The translations under genes and the position numbers were made by a program. The notes under the pieces are model-generated. The model was not told where the DNA came from and ran no database searches. It was given only the letters and a program-made list of their open reading frames with translations. Of a DNA stretch of 64,000 nt, positions 19,040 through 26,390 are shown piece by piece (position 1 is the stretch's first letter; every line of letters starts with the position of its first letter). The DNA is from Roseburia_C sp031555935 (GTDB taxonomy: Bacteria; Bacillota; Clostridia; Lachnospirales; Lachnospiraceae): the NCBI GenBank assembly GCA_031555935.1, contig JAVBTX010000012.1, positions 1 through 64,000 on the forward strand. The letters run 5' to 3'.

Positions 19040-20135
19040 AGTCTGTAGCGGAATATCCACCATAAAGCTTCGAAATCTTCTGATAGCCTTCGGTTGCCTC
19101 TGTATGTCCGTCTTGATAAACCCATAACACCTCAGCCTCATGCGCCTTGGCCATTTCTAAGCCTTCCTCATAAGTAGCAATAAATATTGCCGTTGACAAA
19201 TAATCGGCGACTGCTGAATTTTCATGAATCACCGAAACAGACGCAAAATTATCGGCCGGAAATAAAGTGCTCGAATCAATGATATGATGATACGATTTTC
19301 CATCGACTTCATAATAACGCTGATAATCACCGCTGGTTACAACAACCATATCATTGAGATAAACGGTATCAAGAACATTTGTTACTCCGTCCACTGTCTT
19401 CTTGGGGTCTTGAATCCCAATTCCCCATCGCGCTCGAACGCCGTCCAGCGGTTTACCAACCGTTAGAATATTCCCACCAGCGTTAATCACTCCAGAGTGA
19501 AAGCCAGCTAACACCGCTGCCTCCTTGGCTAGCTGCGCGGCAAATCCCTTGGCTACTGCACCAACATCCAGACTCATCAATGGGTCCGATAGATAAACGG
19601 TTTGATTCTTTTCGTCAATTACCATTTCTTCAATCTTAGTATGTTCATTTGCTGCGGCCAGCTCTTCCTTGGATGGCAGCTTGGCTTCCTGCGGAAAGCT
19701 TTTCCCTTCAGTTCGATACTGATGCCATATTTTCAAGACAGCTCCCATTGCAACATTCGTCCGTCCTTCTGTCTTTTCATATGCTTCCTGTGAAAATAAT
19801 AGCAAATCAATGATTCGTTGGTCTACCTCAACCGGCTGAATGCCGGCATTGTCATTGATGGTTTTAATATTTACGACACCTTCATAATCATTATAAATAT
19901 CAAATAGTTTATTTAGCTCTTTCATTTCATCATAGACAGCGGTACTCCCTGCTGTGAATTTTTCCTCACTTTCAGAGTAGCCAATGACTTGAACCTTGAC
20001 ATCAAATGTACCTATAAATTCCGCCTCATACTTTTCATAGCTTTCGGCCATCAAATCCGTATTACTTTGAATCTCCCCACATCCGCTGAGCCAAAAGCAC
20101 AGAGCCAATACCACAGAGATTATTTTCTTTTTCAC
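19038..20135 (-). CDS. FAD:protein FMN transferase lipoprotein (ApbE/FmnB-like)
   Basis: 365 residues. The lipobox LSGC (Cys19) places it on the outer face of the membrane. ApbE-family landmarks are VAMGAVLKIW, SLDVGAVAKGFAAQ and the flavin/Mg site region GVINAGGNILTVG, plus HHIIDSSTLFPADN near the end. ApbE enzymes attach FMN to Ser/Thr of target proteins using FAD as donor. It is the last gene of an electron-transfer operon and directly follows a PplA-like flavoprotein, which is the probable target. In Listeria the equivalent gene is fmnB. Confidence in the enzyme family is high; the role in extracellular electron transfer rests on synteny. Confidence 0.93.
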   Translation of the reverse strand: MKKKIISVVLALCFWLSGCGEIQSNTDLMAESYEKYEAEFIGTFDVKVQVIGYSESEEKFTAGSTAVYDEMKELNKLFDIYNDYEGVVNIKTINDNAGIQPVEVDQRIIDLLLFSQEAYEKTEGRTNVAMGAVLKIWHQYRTEGKSFPQEAKLPSKEELAAANEHTKIEEMVIDEKNQTVYLSDPLMSLDVGAVAKGFAAQLAKEAAVLAGFHSGVINAGGNILTVGKPLDGVRARWGIGIQDPKKTVDGVTNVLDTVYLNDMVVVTSGDYQRYYEVDGKSYHHIIDSSTLFPADNFASVSVIHENSAVADYLSTAIFIATYEEGLEMAKAHEAEVLWVYQDGHTEATEGYQKISKLYGGYSATD

Positions 20136-20183
20136 ATTTTTTCCAACCTTTCGAAACGTAGGCCGCCGGGCGCACGCCGATAA

Positions 20184-20209
20184 AGAGAGCCTGCCTAAGC
20201 AGACTCTCT
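20184..20209 (-). terminator. Hairpin between PplA-like and ApbE genes, possible attenuator
   Basis: Eleven-bp arms (20184-20194 and 20199-20209) with one mismatch and a 4-base loop. On the minus strand it is followed by only TTTAT, so termination is probably partial. It would let the lipoprotein be made in larger amount than the ApbE enzyme. GC-rich DNA (20160-20180) follows. Confidence 0.45.
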
Positions 20210-20222
20210 CATTAACCGTTAC

Positions 20223-21395
20223 TTATTTTGCATTTCCAGCAGCCTTTTCTACGGCACTAATATAGTCACCTACTGAAATTGATACCGAAGAGGTTAGCTC
20301 TGCTACATCTGGTACTGATGGATGATGGTCATCAACCGCCTTCACCTGCATTCCTTTGACTTCATCTACGGTTTTTCCAATTGTCCATTCTGCGTAAGCC
20401 TGAATCTGCTCATACCACTCTTTTCCAACTGTCGAAGCCTGTTTCATGCCATATTCATCACCAAGCTCTACTTTTGTTTTCATTTCTGCGCTCAAGTCAG
20501 ATGTTAATTCGCCAGCGGCATTGAAGTTAACCTTTGACTGAGCTGCATCCATTACACATGCAACGATTTTTCCATCACCGTCTAATGTTACAGTTACAAT
20601 TGCAGAATCAACCTGACCTGTTCCGTCGGCATCTTCAGCAACTGATTTTGAGCTGGCAATTGAAGTAATAACCCCCATACCGGTGGTGTAAGATGCTGGT
20701 TCATCAAATTCATAACCGCCGTAAGTCATTGCTTTTTCGATTGCTGCTTGATAGTCGCCAACCGAAATTGATACGCTGGAAGCTAATTCTGGTACATCTG
20801 GTACTGCTGGATGATTATCATCCACTTTTTTCACCTGCATACCAGTTACTTCTTCTAATGTTTTTCCAACGGTCCAATCAGCAAATGCCTGAATCTGTTC
20901 ATACCACTCTTTTTCAATGCTGGAAGCTACAATCATTCCATAATCAGCACCAAGCTCTACTTTTGTGCTAATCTTAGAAGTTAAATCAGATGTAACCTCA
21001 CCTTGTGTATCAAAGCTTACTTTTGTCTGGGCTGCATCCAATTCGCACTTTACAATCACTCCATTGGAGTCATATGTAACAGATGCGATTGCACTGTCAA
21101 CCTGAGCTGTTCCTTCTGCTTCTTCTGTTGCTGCCTTGGAACTGGAAATTTTGGTAACAACACCCTGACCTGTTTTTAGTTTTCCTTCTGCCGGCAGAGA
21201 TGCTGCTGATGTTGCATCTGTCTCGGTGTCGGCTGCGACGTCATTATTGTCTGCCTCATCGGTTACATCATCCTTCGTATCAACGTCATTGGTTTTGGTC
21301 TGGTTATCCTTTGCCGGTGGAGTCTGTCCACACCCTGATAATACGCCTGCTACTAATGCTCCAGTCAGCAGAATTGTTAATAATTTCTTCTTCAT
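20223..21395 (-). CDS. FMN-binding lipoprotein, PplA-like extracellular electron shuttle
   Basis: 390-residue lipoprotein with lipobox VLSGC (Cys22), an Asp/Asn/Thr-rich tether (23-70) and two tandem homologous domains (about 72-225 and 236-386). Each domain contains a GxVxxS(K) strand, DSAIxxVT, an ELGxxYGM segment, then KEWYEQIQA, WTxGKT and GMQVKxVDD. The candidate flavinylation residues lie just before KEWYEQ: Ser158/Ser159 in ASS and Ser321/Thr322 in AST. PplA of Listeria is likewise a two-site flavinylated lipoprotein that passes electrons out of the cell. GGAGG precedes the start. It has its own upstream palindrome (21432-21445). The exact modified residues are an inference. Confidence 0.9.
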   Translation of the reverse strand: MKKKLLTILLTGALVAGVLSGCGQTPPAKDNQTKTNDVDTKDDVTDEADNNDVAADTETDATSAASLPAEGKLKTGQGVVTKISSSKAATEEAEGTAQVDSAIASVTYDSNGVIVKCELDAAQTKVSFDTQGEVTSDLTSKISTKVELGADYGMIVASSIEKEWYEQIQAFADWTVGKTLEEVTGMQVKKVDDNHPAVPDVPELASSVSISVGDYQAAIEKAMTYGGYEFDEPASYTTGMGVITSIASSKSVAEDADGTGQVDSAIVTVTLDGDGKIVACVMDAAQSKVNFNAAGELTSDLSAEMKTKVELGDEYGMKQASTVGKEWYEQIQAYAEWTIGKTVDEVKGMQVKAVDDHHPSVPDVAELTSSVSISVGDYISAVEKAAGNAK

Positions 21396-21431
21396 AGATA
21401 TTTCCTCCTTAAGTTGTCTTTATATATTCTT

Positions 21432-21445
21432 ATCACAAATGTGAT
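21432..21445. promoter_or_regulatory. 14-bp perfect palindrome upstream of the PplA-like gene
   Basis: ATCACAAATGTGAT is a perfect inverted repeat in the 75-bp gap between eetB and the PplA-like gene, 36 bp upstream of the start codon. An A/T-rich -10-like stretch (TATATA) lies just downstream. It could be an operator or an RNA hairpin. No regulator is assigned. Confidence 0.4.
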
Positions 21446-21470
21446 GAATAACAAATTTACTATCAATAGA

Positions 21471-21989
21471 TTACCCCGAATCCCCTTGTTTTATAATTTT
21501 ATTAAAATGCGGCATAATGACCTTTAATAATGTACCTGTTACACTTCCCATGATGATACCCGCAATCAGCAGCACCGGAAAATAGTACAGCATGTACCAA
21601 TTCTTCATTATAATAGAGTATGCCACGATTTGACCAATATTATGAAATACTGCCCCAAGAATACTATACGTCACATAAGATAGTGACTTCCTTGACAGCA
21701 CCAAGGCTGCCATTATCACCGTCATCGACAAAATTCCGCCGGTAAAGCTTAGCATGGCCGCAATCGGACCACGAGTGATTAGCACAAAGCCTGACTTTAA
21801 TATCGTTAATGTATACGCTTCTTTTTTGCCGATGAAAAAGATGCAATACATACTTGCTACATTTGCCAATCCTAGTTTTACATTTGGTGGCAGCAATGGA
21901 ATAGGCGGAATGGTATTTTCAATCATTCCAAGTACCACTACGAGTGCAAGCAGCAATCCAAGTACCGCAATTTTTTTGCTATTTTTCAT
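21471..21989 (-). CDS. eetB: EetB-like membrane protein (Gx transporter / heptaprenyl diphosphate synthase component I family)
   Basis: 172 residues with about 5 membrane helices. The start (LGLLLALVVVLGMIENTIPP) and the NVKLGLANV segment are characteristic of the Gx transporter family, which resembles ECF S-components. In the Listeria electron-transfer locus the EetB protein of this family works with EetA beside Ndh2. It overlaps eetA by 11 bp, so the two are translationally coupled. Its precise part in moving electrons from demethylmenaquinol to flavoproteins is not established. The name is used by synteny. Confidence 0.85.
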   Translation of the reverse strand: MKNSKKIAVLGLLLALVVVLGMIENTIPPIPLLPPNVKLGLANVASMYCIFFIGKKEAYTLTILKSGFVLITRGPIAAMLSFTGGILSMTVIMAALVLSRKSLSYVTYSILGAVFHNIGQIVAYSIIMKNWYMLYYFPVLLIAGIIMGSVTGTLLKVIMPHFNKIIKQGDSG

Positions 21990-22407
21990 ATCGGCTCCCG
22001 TCTGATGCTAAAGTGGCATTCCAGCCAACAACTATTTCGGGGTCATCCGCATCTTGATGGTTCGAGCATATTCGGATTGTGGTCTTATTTGGCAAACAGG
22101 ATGCATTTTGTCCAGTATGCCCCAGATATCCAGCGTGTACACATACTTTATCTGGACAATCTGATTCTACAAATGCGATTGCATGATTCTTTACTTCAAA
22201 AACAATATCTGGTCTTTCTGCAATCGAAAACTGCGTGTCTTTCATTAAATCCACCGTCTTTACCAAATCTCCGTCGACATATATTTCACAATATACCTCA
22301 CCCTTATCCTGAAAGAACAAATAGTTGATTCCAAAGGAACAAAAGATTAGGCCAAGAATAACGGCAATGACGATAATATCTTTTCTTTTATTTTTCAAAA
22401 TATCCAT
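21979..22407 (-). CDS. eetA: EetA-like NusG domain II membrane protein
   Basis: 142 residues: one N-terminal membrane helix (11-30), then an extracytoplasmic NusG domain-II-like fold. It contains ESDCPDKVCVHAGYLGHTGQ and a further CLPN, the cysteine pattern CPDKVC typical of the family. It overlaps dmkA upstream by 13 bp and eetB downstream by 11 bp. In Listeria EetA is required for flavin-based extracellular electron transfer and probably forms a complex with EetB. The exposed cysteines suggest a redox or metal site, but this is inference. Confidence 0.87.
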   Translation of the reverse strand: MDILKNKRKDIIVIAVILGLIFCSFGINYLFFQDKGEVYCEIYVDGDLVKTVDLMKDTQFSIAERPDIVFEVKNHAIAFVESDCPDKVCVHAGYLGHTGQNASCLPNKTTIRICSNHQDADDPEIVVGWNATLASDGSRYEK

Positions 22408-23300
22408 ACGCCCAACCAGATTCCAACAGTGTAAGGAATCAGAATCAAAATAAAGTTTTTAATTGCAACTTCAAATGTCTCCCGCTTACTCTGTTTTTCA
22501 AAAAAAATCCGAATGTTCTTCCACACCAGAAGAAAACCGATTACGCCAAGCAATGCCGTTGGCGGCAATATTGCTGTTACTGCACCAACTACGATAAATA
22601 AAAGTGCTGCTAAATATAACAGTTGAAATAATTTCAGTGCGGAATCTTTTCCGATATAATATACTAATGTGTATCTTTTGACCTTGATATCCTCTTCTAC
22701 ATCGCAGATATTGTTTGCCAGCATAATATTTGAGATACAGCATATCAGCGGCAAGACTACAATCCCAAGGCTAATCAGTCCGACTAAATCGGCGGATATC
22801 ATTACACGAGGAAGCGCAAGCTGAAGCGAAAGCAATTCCGGGTCATTGATGATATAGACCAAAAAAGGAATGCCGGTCCCCATCACCATTCCCGAAAAAA
22901 TCTCACCAAAAGGCGTTCGGGCAATCGGCAACGGACCAAAGGAATACAAGATTCCAATGCCAAAGCAGATGATACCAGTCAACAGCACCACGATACCAGT
23001 AATTGATACCAGGTAAATTCCCAGTACCGCCGAAGCGGTTAGCATGAACAAAATAATCCCCCGGGAAACTCCGTTCGAATAGTGATTTTGCAGCTTCTGC
23101 TGTCTGGTTCCAACATGGTTATTAATCGCTGTTGCCGTCATATCAAAAATCAGCATGGCAACAAAAAAGACCAACGTCTTATATCGGTCCAAACTGCCAT
23201 TCCGATAGATGGTATAGCCTGCTCCAACCAAAAAAGGGACGACACTGGCAATCTTTGTTTTTATTTCTACAAAACTAAAAAAATTAGAAAGTAATTTCAT
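22395..23300 (-). CDS. dmkA: UbiA-family polyprenyltransferase (MenA/DmkA-like)
   Basis: 301 residues with about 8 membrane helices. The UbiA signatures are NNHVGTRQQK near residue 60-75 (first metal site region) and NNICDVEEDIKVKRYTL near residue 200 (second, Asp-rich). UbiA enzymes of this type prenylate 1,4-dihydroxy-2-naphthoate to make demethylmenaquinone. In the operon it directly follows a polyprenyl diphosphate synthase, which supplies the side chain. In Listeria a second, dedicated MenA/HepT-like pair (DmkA, DmkB) makes the quinone for electron export. No men genes for the naphthoate headgroup are in this window. Confidence 0.9.
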   Translation of the reverse strand: MKLLSNFFSFVEIKTKIASVVPFLVGAGYTIYRNGSLDRYKTLVFFVAMLIFDMTATAINNHVGTRQQKLQNHYSNGVSRGIILFMLTASAVLGIYLVSITGIVVLLTGIICFGIGILYSFGPLPIARTPFGEIFSGMVMGTGIPFLVYIINDPELLSLQLALPRVMISADLVGLISLGIVVLPLICCISNIMLANNICDVEEDIKVKRYTLVYYIGKDSALKLFQLLYLAALLFIVVGAVTAILPPTALLGVIGFLLVWKNIRIFFEKQSKRETFEVAIKNFILILIPYTVGIWLGVWIF

Positions 23301-23323
23301 TTTGTTTTAAAATCCTATCTTTT

Positions 23324-24301
23324 CTATGCAAGTGTGGGAAATATCTGCACCAGCGATTCTTTTAAGACTGACCGTTTAATATCATTTTCCAAGCCCTCTA
23401 TTAGGCCCTCTGCCTTACGAAAATATCGTCTGGATAACTGCTGAGATGCTTCTATTCCACCGCTTTGTTTTACTTTATTGATTATTTCAATTGCTTCAAG
23501 GCCGCCGTCAAATACCAGCTTCACATCATTTCGCAGGTTCTTGTCCTTCGCCATTGCCAAAATAAGTGGCAAGGTTAAAACGCCTTCCTTCAGATCACTC
23601 TTCACCGGCTTCAATGCCTCTTCAACGGTCATTTCATAATCCTTGCAATCATCGAGAATCTGGAATATCAAACCAACTAATTGGCCGAACCGCGCTATTT
23701 TTTTCGCCTGCTGTTCTGATTCCCCGCCTAGCACTGCCCCCATATAACCAGCAATCCAAAATAGTGCCGCTGTTTTGCCGGAAATGGTTTTGTAGTAATC
23801 TCGGTATTCGATGTTGGTATTATAATTATGAATCAACTGATTGTATTCACCTAAACAGATTTTCCCTGCCATTGATACAAATCGTTCTAATACATCAATA
23901 TGTTCATCAAAGCTTTCACGACTGATCGAGGACAAGGTGGAAAGAGACAAACACAGCAAATAATCTCCGGCTATCACCGCCTGCTTTTTGCCATACTTAC
24001 TTTGTACACTGGCGATTCCTCGTCTGGTTGCGGCATCATCAATCACATCATCATGCACCAATGTCGCAAGATGAAATAATTCTACCGCTGCCGCCGCCTT
24101 ACATGCCTCCTCGGGCACCATTTGGTCCGCTCCAATCGCACTTTGCAGCAGCAGCATGGCTCTGACCCCTTTTCCCTGAGCACCAGCCAAATGATTCATT
24201 GGCTGGTCTAAAATGCCATGCTTCTGGTGTAACAGATGGTCGACATACTGACTGCTGTACTCATAAGCTTCTTCTAATGTTAATCGTTTCTTCTTAGTCA
24301 T
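23324..24301 (-). CDS. dmkB: Polyprenyl diphosphate synthase (DmkB-like)
   Basis: 325 residues. The two aspartate-rich motifs of trans-prenyl synthases are present: LVHDDVIDDAATRRG (first, DDxxD) and QILDDCKDYE (second, DDxxD). It condenses isopentenyl diphosphate into a long-chain prenyl diphosphate. The start ATG 24301 overlaps the ndh2 stop by 8 bp (ATGACTAA), indicating translational coupling. It feeds the adjacent UbiA enzyme. Chain length cannot be predicted safely from this sequence. Confidence 0.92.
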   Translation of the reverse strand: MTKKKRLTLEEAYEYSSQYVDHLLHQKHGILDQPMNHLAGAQGKGVRAMLLLQSAIGADQMVPEEACKAAAAVELFHLATLVHDDVIDDAATRRGIASVQSKYGKKQAVIAGDYLLCLSLSTLSSISRESFDEHIDVLERFVSMAGKICLGEYNQLIHNYNTNIEYRDYYKTISGKTAALFWIAGYMGAVLGGESEQQAKKIARFGQLVGLIFQILDDCKDYEMTVEEALKPVKSDLKEGVLTLPLILAMAKDKNLRNDVKLVFDGGLEAIEIINKVKQSGGIEASQQLSRRYFRKAEGLIEGLENDIKRSVLKESLVQIFPTLA

Positions 24302-26276
24302 GATAAATATACCATTTCTTTGTAATCTTTCGGTTATTCCACCATTTTTTCAGCCAAGGCATTACATAATAATCAAGGCTTAATACTCTGCCGCCGCCAA
24401 ACAGCATTGCCACTGCCGCGAAAAGCATCCACCAAGAGGACAGATACAGCCCTGTCGAAGTCAAGAAAATTCCTTGTAGAATAATAGAATATCCAGCCGC
24501 CGGTGTGGTTAGCAAGCCGCCCATTAAGGCCAAGCCAATTAATATTTCTGATATTACAATCACAATCTGGAAGACCATCTGCATATTGTCTGACGGTAAT
24601 ACCCAGTGATTCACAATCCAATCAACAACCGGCACCTGTATTTTCAAGGCAAATTCGCTGGCTTTGACAAAAATAATCTGGAACCAGCCAAAAATATCAT
24701 AGTAAAACAATAAATCACCCGCTGATGCAACTGCATCGGCTGCTGCGCCAGACGCTGCACTAGCCGCATCTACGACCGCTGCACCGGCATCTGTGGCTGC
24801 ACTTACTGCTTCTGCCGTAGCCGAGCCCGGGTACATAATGCTTTCATAAAATTGGTTGGCACCATTAAAGAATCCGACTAATTTTGGACTCTGAAGCCAG
24901 CCTTCACCAATCTTTACAATTCCTTCGTAGAGCCAATAAGCACCCAAAAAGATTCGTAGCGGAACCAGCATAAAGCTTGGGGAACGATTAGAAAAATGTC
25001 CGCCCACAAAGCTTCTGCGATTACGAATCGTAAAGAACTCATGCTTCATATAAGAGAATATCTTATTCCAGCCAAGTACCTGAACGAAATAAATGATATT
25101 GATAAAATGCTTACTGAACATCGCCAAAAAGGATGGTAAGGCAAACATTTTATTCGGGAATCCAACATTTGCAACACCATATCTGCCACCAATACATACC
25201 ATAACACCATGAAATTTCGGCGCATATTTCTCCATTTCACCTTTGCCCGTCAGCTCACAGAGCATATTATGAGCAATCGTTTTGGCACTGTCTTCACAGT
25301 TTTCTACCATCTGCGGAACCGGACGTTCTTCTCCCTCTGGAATAAAGAAAATGTTGTCTCCGGCAATATATACATTCTTGTGGTTTACGGAACGAAGATA
25401 CTCGTCCGTCTGCGTTCTGCCCCGTCCGGCATCGCCTAATTCCTTCGCCGAGCCGTTTGCAATATCAGAGCCTTCAATACCTGCGGTCCAAATAACTGTA
25501 TCAGTCGCATAGCGCTCAACTTTATTATTACGTTTGCATTCGATATAATCCTTGCCAACACCGCAAATTTGTCCTTTCAGACGAACATCAACGCCCATTT
25601 TTTCTAATCTTCTCTGCACCTTACCAGATAATCGTTCCGGCAGAACTGTACAAACACGGTCAAGTGCATCAATATTGACGATGGTTACCATGTTGCGCTC
25701 AATGTGAAAACGTTCACATAGAGATGGCACCAATTCAGCCAGCTCACCGGCCATCTCAACACCAGTAAATCCAGCCCCGACAATGTAAAATGTCAGCATC
25801 CGCTTCTTTTGCTCAAGGTTTGTACAGCAAGCCGCATCGCGGAACTTCTGGATGATATGTTCTCTTAAAATAGTTGCATCTTCATATGACCAAAGCGTAA
25901 AAGAATTCTCTTTCGCCCCCTCTACGCCAAAGAAGGTTGGCTTCGAGCCGCTGGCTAAAACCATATAGTCAAACTCATAATCCCGCGCTTCACCATGAAT
26001 CTTCTTTGCTTCATAATCAATGCTTTCCACCTGATCTAAAACGATATTTACTTTTCTGCCAGCAAATACTTGATCTAAGTTTATCTTTATACTGTCCTCA
26101 TCCACACGCTGTGCTGCTACCTCATGGAGTTCTGTCAGCATAGTATGAAACGGACGCTTATCAATCAGCGTAATTTCATACTCTGAAATCTTTTTCATTT
26201 TACGCAGCTTTTTTTCCAACTTCTTAGCGGTTAATATTCCAGAATATCCCGCTCCAACAATCACAATTTTTTTCAT
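24294..26276 (-). CDS. ndh2: Type II NADH dehydrogenase with C-terminal membrane domain (Ndh2-like)
   Basis: 660 residues. The N-terminal two-thirds is a two-dinucleotide-binding flavoprotein: IVGAGYSG (FAD) at residue 5, IVGAGFTGVEMAGEL (NADH) near 165, and the second FAD motif VYIAGDN near 300. The C-terminal third (about 430-640) is a DoxX-like domain with about 4 membrane helices, as in Ndh2 of the Listeria electron-transfer locus. Between its first two helices lies an unusual alanine-rich stretch (about 490-530). I start it at ATG 26276 with AGAGG 8 nt upstream; a TTG one codon earlier is less likely. It is first in the operon and would oxidise NADH and reduce the dedicated quinone pool. 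Confidence 0.93.
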   Translation of the reverse strand: MKKIVIVGAGYSGILTAKKLEKKLRKMKKISEYEITLIDKRPFHTMLTELHEVAAQRVDEDSIKINLDQVFAGRKVNIVLDQVESIDYEAKKIHGEARDYEFDYMVLASGSKPTFFGVEGAKENSFTLWSYEDATILREHIIQKFRDAACCTNLEQKKRMLTFYIVGAGFTGVEMAGELAELVPSLCERFHIERNMVTIVNIDALDRVCTVLPERLSGKVQRRLEKMGVDVRLKGQICGVGKDYIECKRNNKVERYATDTVIWTAGIEGSDIANGSAKELGDAGRGRTQTDEYLRSVNHKNVYIAGDNIFFIPEGEERPVPQMVENCEDSAKTIAHNMLCELTGKGEMEKYAPKFHGVMVCIGGRYGVANVGFPNKMFALPSFLAMFSKHFINIIYFVQVLGWNKIFSYMKHEFFTIRNRRSFVGGHFSNRSPSFMLVPLRIFLGAYWLYEGIVKIGEGWLQSPKLVGFFNGANQFYESIMYPGSATAEAVSAATDAGAAVVDAASAASGAAADAVASAGDLLFYYDIFGWFQIIFVKASEFALKIQVPVVDWIVNHWVLPSDNMQMVFQIVIVISEILIGLALMGGLLTTPAAGYSIILQGIFLTSTGLYLSSWWMLFAAVAMLFGGGRVLSLDYYVMPWLKKWWNNRKITKKWYIYHD

Positions 26277-26351
26277 CAATTACACCTCTGCAACATTAGT
26301 ATCTTCCTAGTATGCCCTTAATTTGGCATTTAACACTAAGCATTTTTGTCT

Positions 26352-26380
26352 ACAATATCACAGATTTTTCAAAATGTAAA
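26352..26380 (-). promoter_or_regulatory. Promoter of the extracellular electron transfer operon
   Basis: TTTACA (26380-26375) and TATTGT (26357-26352) are spaced 17 bp on the minus strand. They precede ndh2, the first of seven same-strand genes, leaving a leader of about 70 nt. A short hairpin (ATGCC/GGCAT, near 26315-26332) lies in the leader. Confidence 0.6.
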
Positions 26381-26390
26381 CTGCTCTGAA

